Shown here: positions 56,324-64,000 of the stretch, piece after piece
Layout: each line of letters opens with the position of its first letter
How positions within the stretch are numbered: position 1 is the first letter of the stretch
DNA from: Sphingomonas sp. PR090111-T3T-6A
GTDB lineage: Bacteria; Pseudomonadota; Alphaproteobacteria; Sphingomonadales; Sphingomonadaceae
Direction: 5' to 3'
DNA: 64,000 bases
Assembly: GCF_000383095.1 (NCBI RefSeq)
Contig: NZ_AORL01000025.1
Span: forward strand, 1 to 64,000
Notes under the pieces: generated by a model
Databases searched by the model: none
Told to the model about the DNA's origin: nothing
Seen by the model: only the letters and a program-made list of their open reading frames with translations
Made by a program: the position numbers and the translations under genes

Positions 56324-59300
56324 ATGGCATATTCAATTCGCAGGCAATTGCTTGCTTCCACGCTGATGGTGAGCGCTGCCGCGTTCGCTACGCCGGCGTT
56401 CGCGCAGGATGCCGCGACCACGCCGCAGAGCTCTCCGGCCACGGCGACCCCGGCTGCCCCGTCGGACAACAACGCCATCGTTGTTACCGGCTCGCTGATC
56501 CGCAACCCGAACCTCACCGGCGTCGCGCCGGTCTCGGTGATCGGTGCCAACGAAATCTCGCTGCGTCAGTCGACCAACGCCGAAGAGCTTCTCCGCGACA
56601 TTCCTGGCGCGGTTGCGGGCATCGGTTCGCAGGTCAACAACGGCAACGGCGGCGTTTCGACGGTCGACCTTCGCGGCCTCGGCGCCAACCGCAACCTCGT
56701 GCTGCTCGACGGCCAGCGGATCGTTCCGGCCGGCCTCGACGGCGTCGTCGACCTTAACAACATCCCGCTGGCTCTGATCGAGCGCACGGACGTGCTGACC
56801 GGTGGCGCTTCGACCACCTACGGCGCCGACGCGATCTCGGGCGTTGTCAACTTCGTCACCCGCCGTGACTTCTCGGGCGTCGATGCGACCGTCTCGGAAG
56901 GCATCACCCAGCGCGGCGACGGCAACCAGCTGCGCGCCGACTTCACGGTTGGCGGCAACTTCGCCGACGACAAGGGCAATGCGGTTCTCTCGATCGGCTA
57001 TCAGCGCACGAAGCCGGTCTACCAGGGCGATCGCGGCTATTCCTATTACGCCATCGACTCCTTCGCGGGTGAGGCCAGCGGCTCGGGCACGACCTTCCCG
57101 TCGCGTCTGGTCGGCATTGGCATCGTGAATCAGGCTACGGGCGCGAACACCGCGCTCACCGATTTCGCGGGCAATCATCAGATCAACCCGACCACGGGTT
57201 CCATCGACGCCTATACGCAGCCGTATAACTTCAACCCGCTGAACGTCTTCCAGACGCCGTACAAGCGGTTCAACATCTACGGCGCCGCGCACTACGACAT
57301 CACCGACAACATCGAATTCTACACCCGCGGCCTCTATTCGAAGAACACCGTCAACACGGTCATCGCGGAATCGGGCGCCTTCGGCATCGCGGTCGATGTT
57401 CCGCTCAGCAACCCGTATCTGCCGGACGCTGCCTTCAACCAGATTTGCGCTGCGGCCGTCGGCCAGGGCGTGCTGACGTCGGCGCAATGCACCGCGGCGC
57501 GCACGGCCACGGGCCCGAACGACCCGAACTACCAGACCTTCCGCACGACGCTCGGCCGTCGCGCGATCGAGGCTGGTCCGCGTATCAGCAGCTTCGTCAG
57601 CAACGTGTTTGACTACCATGCTGGCCTGAAGGGCGACCTGGGCGATCATCTCCACTGGGATGTCAACGGCAGCTACGGCGAGAGCGATCAGACCCAGCTC
57701 ATCAAGGGCTACACGCTGAACTCGCGCTTCAAGGATGCGCTGCTGGCGACCAACCCCGACACCTGCCTCAGCGGCAATGCGGGCTGCGTTCCGGTCAACA
57801 TCTTCGGTGGTGACGGCTCGATCACGCCGGAGATGCTCAGCTACCTGACGGCGAATTCGTCGGTTGTCACCCACACCTCGCTGGCGCAGGTCCATGGCCA
57901 GCTGACGGGCGACGTGCCGGTCACCTCGCCGCTCGCGGATGATCCGATCAACTTCGCGGTGGGTGGCGAATATCGCCGCTACACGGCGAGCGTGAGCTCG
58001 GATTCGCTGGCCAAGGGTGGCGATCTGGGTGGCGCCGGTGGCGCGACGCCGGACGTGAACGGCGCCTACTCCGTGTACGAAGGCTTCGGCGAAATTGATG
58101 CGCCGCTGATCCAGAACAAGCCGTATTTCGACATGCTCGAGCTGCAGGCGGGCATCCGCCGTTCGCAGTACTCGATCAATGCGCCTGGTTCGCCCGGCTA
58201 TGGCACGACCACCTGGAAGGTGGGCCTGAACTGGCAGCCGGTCCACGACATCAAGCTGCGTGGCAACTATCAGCACGCCGTTCGCGCGCCGAACATCAAC
58301 GAGCTGTTCAGCCCGGTGAACACCGTTCTGACCAACCTCTCGGTTGATCCTTGCGCCGGTGCTGCTCCGACCACGAACACGAACCTGCAGGCCGTCTGTC
58401 TTGCTCAGGGTGCCCCGCTCTCGTCGATCGGCCTGATCAACAACCCGACGGCTGGCCAGGCGAACATCACGACCGGCGGCAACACGAACCTGAAGCCGGA
58501 AAAGTCGAACAGCTATACGTTCGGCACCGTGCTGCAGCCGCGCTTCCTGCCCGGCTTCTCGCTGACGGTCGACTATTATCATATCAAGATTAAGGACGCG
58601 ATCACCGTCGCCACTCCGGGCGACCTCGTCGGCGCGTGCTTCAACAACATCACGGCGGCCAGCGCGACTGATCCGGCCTGCACCATCATTCGGCGCGATC
58701 CGAACACTGGTCAGCTTGACGGTGATTCGAGCACCACGCCGGGTCTCTATGGCGTCACCACCAACCAGGGTCAGCTGAAGACGGACGGTATCGACCTGAC
58801 GGCGAACTACACCCGTAACCTGGGCTTCGCTAAGCTGAACCTGAACTTCAGCGGTAACTGGACCAACAGCAGCAAGTTCAAGGCGTCGCCGGCTTCGGTC
58901 AACCGCGAGTGCGTGGGCTACTACTCGGTCAACTGCGCTTCGCTCCAGCCGAAGTTCAGCTGGACCCAGCGTACCACGCTGAGCCTCGAGAAGGTCGATC
59001 TGTCGCTCTTCTGGCGTCATATCGACGGCATGAAGTATGAGCCGCTGGCGGCATTGGATGGTCCCGCCTTCGATGGTGACATCGATCCGGCGACCGGCCT
59101 GTCGGGCCACTACAACTTCAACCGTATCAAGGCGGCGAACTACTTCGATTTCACGGTGCGTTTCGACGTCACCGACAATTTCGAACTCACCGCTACGGTC
59201 TACAACCTGGCCGACAAGAAGCCGCCGATCGTGGGCTACAATATCGGTTCGACCACGTTCAACAGCGGCAACACCTATCCCTCGACCTACGACCCGCTCG

Positions 59301-59338
59301 GTCGCCGGTTCCAGGTCTCGGCTCACGTCAAGTTCTAA
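56324..59338 (+). CDS. TonB-dependent receptor (large, outer membrane)
   Basis: A 1004-aa receptor with a signal peptide (MAYSIRRQLLASTLMVSAAA, cleavage near AFAQ), a Pro/Ala/Ser linker, a plug domain and a barrel. The plug has NAIVVTGSLIRNPNLTGVAP, NAEELLRDIPGAVAGIGSQV, VDLRGLGANRNLVLLDGQRI and LIERTDVLTGGASTTYGADA. The barrel ends RRFQVSAHVKF with terminal Phe. It belongs to the long class of sphingomonad/caulobacter receptors for carbohydrates or peptides; the substrate is unknown. Strong codon bias suggests high expression. Confidence 0.95.
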   Translation: MAYSIRRQLLASTLMVSAAAFATPAFAQDAATTPQSSPATATPAAPSDNNAIVVTGSLIRNPNLTGVAPVSVIGANEISLRQSTNAEELLRDIPGAVAGIGSQVNNGNGGVSTVDLRGLGANRNLVLLDGQRIVPAGLDGVVDLNNIPLALIERTDVLTGGASTTYGADAISGVVNFVTRRDFSGVDATVSEGITQRGDGNQLRADFTVGGNFADDKGNAVLSIGYQRTKPVYQGDRGYSYYAIDSFAGEASGSGTTFPSRLVGIGIVNQATGANTALTDFAGNHQINPTTGSIDAYTQPYNFNPLNVFQTPYKRFNIYGAAHYDITDNIEFYTRGLYSKNTVNTVIAESGAFGIAVDVPLSNPYLPDAAFNQICAAAVGQGVLTSAQCTAARTATGPNDPNYQTFRTTLGRRAIEAGPRISSFVSNVFDYHAGLKGDLGDHLHWDVNGSYGESDQTQLIKGYTLNSRFKDALLATNPDTCLSGNAGCVPVNIFGGDGSITPEMLSYLTANSSVVTHTSLAQVHGQLTGDVPVTSPLADDPINFAVGGEYRRYTASVSSDSLAKGGDLGGAGGATPDVNGAYSVYEGFGEIDAPLIQNKPYFDMLELQAGIRRSQYSINAPGSPGYGTTTWKVGLNWQPVHDIKLRGNYQHAVRAPNINELFSPVNTVLTNLSVDPCAGAAPTTNTNLQAVCLAQGAPLSSIGLINNPTAGQANITTGGNTNLKPEKSNSYTFGTVLQPRFLPGFSLTVDYYHIKIKDAITVATPGDLVGACFNNITAASATDPACTIIRRDPNTGQLDGDSSTTPGLYGVTTNQGQLKTDGIDLTANYTRNLGFAKLNLNFSGNWTNSSKFKASPASVNRECVGYYSVNCASLQPKFSWTQRTTLSLEKVDLSLFWRHIDGMKYEPLAALDGPAFDGDIDPATGLSGHYNFNRIKAANYFDFTVRFDVTDNFELTATVYNLADKKPPIVGYNIGSTTFNSGNTYPSTYDPLGRRFQVSAHVKF

Positions 59339-59367
59339 TAGCCGAGAAAAGAAGTACAATAATTGGG

Positions 59368-59397
59368 GGGGACAGGCTTCGGCCTGTCCCCTTTTTT
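59368..59397 (+). terminator. Intrinsic terminator of the TonB receptor gene
   Basis: GGGGACAGGC and GCCTGTCCCC form a 10-bp stem closed by a TTCG tetraloop, followed by six T bases. It is a textbook intrinsic terminator 29 bases after the stop codon. Confidence 0.96.
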
Positions 59398-59532
59398 ATT
59401 TGGAGGATAGACTCTTCGCTCGTGCTTCGGGGCGGCGCAGAGTTCGCATAGGAAGCCGAGCCGACAGCATCCTATGCTGCCGGTCGCGGGCATGAGCGCC
59501 TCCCGGCGCGCAGGAAAGAAATTCGCCGGCGA

Positions 59533-60567
59533 TCAGCTGGCCAGGATGCCGGCCCCGGGATCAAGTTCGATGCCGGCGCCGCGAGCGACCGATTCAAGCC
59601 AGACGCAGACCTTGTCGATCTCGTCGGCATGGTGCGCGACCGTGCTCGCATATTCGGCGCTTCTTTCGGACGATCCGAATGTCTGCCCCGTCTTGGAGTG
59701 GGTGTTGAACGCCGGTCCCGAGACGAGGGCGTCGATAGTCTCGTCGCTGTGCGCGAGGCCGAAGAGCCGCGCGATGCTTCCCATCGCCTGTCGCGGTTCG
59801 GCCAACAGGACCTCGCTCGAGATCGTTCGAACGCGCGGGGCGCCAAAGCGCAACGCCATGGCGCGGAACAGATCCTGCTGCGCCAGCCATCCCAGAGCGG
59901 CGATCTGAAGATCGGTCTGTCCGAAAAGCTGATCCTGGGTGAAATCCGCCCGGACCAGGCCATCCTTCAGCAAATTCAGGAAGATATCGCGGGCGAACAG
60001 GCGCCCATCCAGCCCTTTCTTCACGATCGAGATCAGGAAATCCCGAAGCGGCGCATAGATCAGAAGCGCCCGCGCATCGGGTCGCTGCGCCATCATCTCC
60101 ATCGCGAGGCCGTTGGCGACGTTCGACGGTTTGACGATGACGGCCTCTCCCGGGCCGAAGGGGCGGGCAAGAAGGGTCAGCACGCCGGAAAGCACCGTGC
60201 GCAGCTCGCCCGGATTCGCGCCCCGCCTGCGCCAGCCCACGAGATCGTTGAGGATGACCGGTTCCTTCAGGCCCATCGCCCAGCCTTCCCGATCCAAAGC
60301 GCGGGCGACGAGCGTCGAGCAACAGAAGGCCGAATGGAAAACGAAGTGAAGCGGGCCGCTATGCTCCCCCGCCGCCTGTACGGCTTCCTCCCGGCGCAGG
60401 ACGACGGGTTCCGCGCCGGTGGGAAGGTGCTGGTCCGTCAGGAAGGTCGCGCGGCGGTGATCCGCCCGCGACACGGGACGGAAATGGATCGCGTCATGGC
60501 CGGGATCGTAACGATGCGCGAGCCACAGCGGATCGCGGCTAATGGTAGCGACAGGGTCATCGATCAT
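59533..60567 (-). CDS. Sulfotransferase-like P-loop protein
   Basis: A 344-aa protein. The loop LHFVFHSAFCCSTLVARALD is a variant of the sulfotransferase 5'-phosphosulfate loop (S-x-x-x-C-S-T-L), and RALLIYAPLRDFLISIVKKG occupies the position of the 3'-phosphate motif. The canonical P-R-S-G-T-T is absent, so cofactor use is uncertain. Divergent from a TPR-AspH hydroxylase and next to a TonB receptor, it looks like one part of a modification module. No signal peptide is seen. Confidence 0.7.
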   Translation of the reverse strand: MIDDPVATISRDPLWLAHRYDPGHDAIHFRPVSRADHRRATFLTDQHLPTGAEPVVLRREEAVQAAGEHSGPLHFVFHSAFCCSTLVARALDREGWAMGLKEPVILNDLVGWRRRGANPGELRTVLSGVLTLLARPFGPGEAVIVKPSNVANGLAMEMMAQRPDARALLIYAPLRDFLISIVKKGLDGRLFARDIFLNLLKDGLVRADFTQDQLFGQTDLQIAALGWLAQQDLFRAMALRFGAPRVRTISSEVLLAEPRQAMGSIARLFGLAHSDETIDALVSGPAFNTHSKTGQTFGSSERSAEYASTVAHHADEIDKVCVWLESVARGAGIELDPGAGILAS

Positions 60568-60637
60568 CGGTCGGTACGGGGTCCATTGCCTTGCGGGAAA
60601 CCGCTCTTTAGCATCGGCGACTCGGGGGAGTCACGAA

Positions 60638-61915
60638 ATGCAGGGAGAAGTTGATCATCTGCTGCGTGCAGCAGGTGATGCGTTGAGAACGGGCCGTCCG
60701 GAAGCGGCTCAAGGCCATTGGGAGCATGTGCTGACGATCGCGCCGGCCCACCCCGAGGCCCTGAACGGCCTGGGGATGATCGCGTTCAACGGCGGCCGGC
60801 CGGGCGAGGCCGCAGGCTTTTTCCTGAAGGCCGCGCAGGCGGAGCCGGAAGCCGTGGTTCTCTGGCTGAATCACGCCAGGGCAGCCCGTGCAGCCGGCGA
60901 TTTCAACGCCGAGGAACAGAGCCTGTTGCGTGCGGTGGAACTCGATCCGGCCTCGCTGATCATCAATGTGCGGTTGGCGGAGAGCGCGGAGCGTTCCGGG
61001 AATCCCGTGAAGGCCGGGCGATATTGGGGCGCGGTGATCGCGAGCGCCGACGCGATGCCGGAAGTGCCTGCGGACGCGCGCCCGGCCGTGGATCATGCGC
61101 GGGCTTTTCTGGCGAACCAGAATGCATCGCTGGAAAGCCGGATCGCGGACCATCTTGCTTCCGCTCGCGCTTCGATCGAGCCGCGCCGCCGTCGCCGGGT
61201 GGAGGCGGCGCTGGATCATATGTTCGGCCGGCGCAGCGTCTATTTCAATCAATGCACGGGCCTGCACATTCCTTTCCTTCCGGCGGACGAATTTTTCGAC
61301 CGGGAGCTGTTTCCCTGGTTCGCCGAGCTGGAACGGGCGACGGACATGATCTGCGAGGAGCTGAAATCGGCTCCGGGACGCAAGGATGAGGGCTTCGAGC
61401 CCTATGTCAGCCTGCCGGCCGGCACGCCCCGGAACCTCTGGTCTCCGCTGGACGGCTCGATGGATTGGAGCACCCTGCATCTCTGGCGGCATGGCGTGCG
61501 CGATGATGCGGTCTGCGCGCGCTTTCCCCGCACGGCCGCCCTGCTCGATACCTTGCCTCTCGCCCGTCTGGCGGGGCGGATGCCGACGATCTTCTTCTCC
61601 GTGCTGGCGCCCGGCGCGCGGATTCCGCCGCATACCGGCGTTACCAACGCCCGCGCCATCGTCCATTTGCCGCTGATCGCGCCTCCGGGGTGCCATTTCC
61701 GCGTCGGCGGCGAGACCCGTACCTGGGTCAAAGGCGACGCCTGGGCATTCGACGACACGATCGAACATGAGGCCTGGAGCGAGAGCGACAGGCCCCGGAC
61801 GATCCTAATTATAGATTGCTGGAACCCGTATCTCTCGGAAGAAGAGCGCGAGTTTCTCGTTGACTTCTATAGTGCAAGCGCTGAAGCTGGTCTTGCGTCG
61901 GGTATTGGGGAATAG
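60638..61915 (+). CDS. Aspartyl/asparaginyl beta-hydroxylase with N-terminal TPRs (copy 2)
   Basis: A 425-aa protein. Residues about 1-110 hold three TPRs (NGLGMIAFNGGRPGEAAGFF, LWLNHARAARAAGDFNAEEQ). The 2-oxoglutarate/Fe(II) domain has RIPPHTG (328-334) and FDDTIEHEAW (371-380) with the iron-binding His residues, and RVGGETRTWVKGDAWAF. It is a homologue in layout of the gene at 46.8 kb. GGGGGAG is upstream of the ATG; the frame is open earlier but only through the divergent promoter. It is paired with a sulfotransferase-like gene 70 bases away. Confidence 0.87.
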   Translation: MQGEVDHLLRAAGDALRTGRPEAAQGHWEHVLTIAPAHPEALNGLGMIAFNGGRPGEAAGFFLKAAQAEPEAVVLWLNHARAARAAGDFNAEEQSLLRAVELDPASLIINVRLAESAERSGNPVKAGRYWGAVIASADAMPEVPADARPAVDHARAFLANQNASLESRIADHLASARASIEPRRRRRVEAALDHMFGRRSVYFNQCTGLHIPFLPADEFFDRELFPWFAELERATDMICEELKSAPGRKDEGFEPYVSLPAGTPRNLWSPLDGSMDWSTLHLWRHGVRDDAVCARFPRTAALLDTLPLARLAGRMPTIFFSVLAPGARIPPHTGVTNARAIVHLPLIAPPGCHFRVGGETRTWVKGDAWAFDDTIEHEAWSESDRPRTILIIDCWNPYLSEEEREFLVDFYSASAEAGLASGIGE

Positions 61916-61980
61916 CCTGCGCGTTTCCTGGTCATCATCCGGGCATGTGGGGATTCCCCGTTCAGCCCGCAGCCCTAGTA

Positions 61981-62286
61981 ATGGAGTATACGGTGCTTAA
62001 TGTCATTCTGGGGTTGATGGCCGCTGCGGCAGTTCCGGCGGCTTCCGCTGCACCGGCTGCCCAGATCGCACCGGTGGCGACAGCATCGGCCGCTCAGTCG
62101 GCCCAGGCCACTCCGTCGCCCGAAGACAAGATTCGGTGCAAGCATTATACGGAAACGGGATCGCTCGCGAAGGTCCGCAAGGAATGCCACACGGAAAGGG
62201 AGTGGCGTCTGATGGCGGATCAGGGGCGTCGCGACGCCAGCCGCATGCTCAATTCCGGCGTCAATTCGGCGCAACAGCCGCAATAA
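61981..62286 (+). CDS. Small secreted hypothetical protein
   Basis: A 101-aa protein with a signal peptide (LNVILGLMAAAAVPAASAAP), a low-complexity Ala/Gln/Ser stretch, then a short charged domain with two Cys (IRCKHYTETGSLAKVRKECH) and RLMADQGRRDASRML. The last part resembles small periplasmic proteins common in sphingomonads. Function is unknown. An upstream in-frame ATG is rejected as it would block the signal peptide. Confidence 0.75.
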   Translation: MEYTVLNVILGLMAAAAVPAASAAPAAQIAPVATASAAQSAQATPSPEDKIRCKHYTETGSLAKVRKECHTEREWRLMADQGRRDASRMLNSGVNSAQQPQ

Positions 62287-62304
62287 GGCCGGCCCGATAA
62301 GGGA

Positions 62305-62331
62305 GGTGGACGGACGGTGCGTCCGTCCACC
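62305..62331. terminator. Hairpin between convergent genes
   Basis: GGTGGACGGAC and GTCCGTCCACC pair perfectly over 11 bp around GGTGC, just before the clpB stop. Downstream on the plus strand is AGCCTTCTT, a weak T-run. Confidence 0.7.
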
Positions 62332-62338
62332 AGCCTTC

Positions 62339-64000
<1,662 letters not shown>

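Noticed and set aside
56333-59359. 1008-codon open frame antisense to the large TonB receptor
   Set aside because: Mirrors the receptor's strong codon bias; Val/Arg/Asp-rich with no domain, signal or ribosome-binding site.

Overview
The window reads as alphaproteobacterial, most likely a sphingomonad (Sphingomonadaceae). Evidence: very GC-rich core genes, the run infA-maf-RNase-yacG-tRNA-Phe, a K+-independent H+-pyrophosphatase, several TonB-dependent receptors, DUF2093, a GTTC-N7-GTTC SOS box, and TPR-fused aspartyl hydroxylases next to sulfotransferases. This is inferred from protein and gene-order recognition; no database was searched.

Positions 1 to about 21.9 kb form an accessory island, visibly less GC-rich than the rest and ending at the 3' end of a tRNA-Phe gene. 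From the left, a leftward operon encodes a Tn7-like transposition machine (TnsA-like nuclease, TniA/TnsB DDE transposase, TniB/TnsC ATPase, TniQ/TnsD-like selector), followed by an Abi_C/HEPN-like protein and a small MbcA/ParS-like protein. Divergent from tnsA is a gene whose product, with a second convergent gene, looks like a pair of degenerate TnsB-fold proteins. Next comes a rightward block: an SOS (LexA) box, two small genes (the second apparently frameshifted), an XRE-type regulator behind a perfect palindrome, and an AAA ATPase plus subtilisin-like protease matching the IetAS anti-phage pair. Facing it is a C25/caspase-like cysteine protease (apparently missing its start) with a 96-aa partner. 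Then follow a complete arsR-LMW arsenate reductase-arsC-aqpS-arsH operon, a DUF2971 gene, a second ArsR-type regulator with its own palindromic operator, and three small accessory genes, two with MbcA/ParS-like stretches.

Positions 21.9-64 kb are core chromosome. The infA-maf-RNase-yacG-tRNA cluster is followed by an Rrf2 regulator and a sulfate-uptake operon (binding protein, OprP-type porin, CysT, CysW, short CysA). Then come a TonB receptor, PAP2 phosphatase, maleylacetoacetate isomerase, H+-PPase, thiL, nusB, hisD-hisG, a GST and bolA. A J-domain protein and cobS-cobT follow, then rpmB, tadA, a CNNM/CorC transporter-like protein, purD back-to-back with xseA, an M23 peptidase, a large TonB receptor, and clpB running off the right edge.

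Two separate divergent pairs of an AspH-type hydroxylase with TPRs and a sulfotransferase-like protein flank this last part. They look like a repeated, uncharacterised protein-modification module. Two kinds of long palindromic extragenic repeat sit before nusB and between cobS and cobT.
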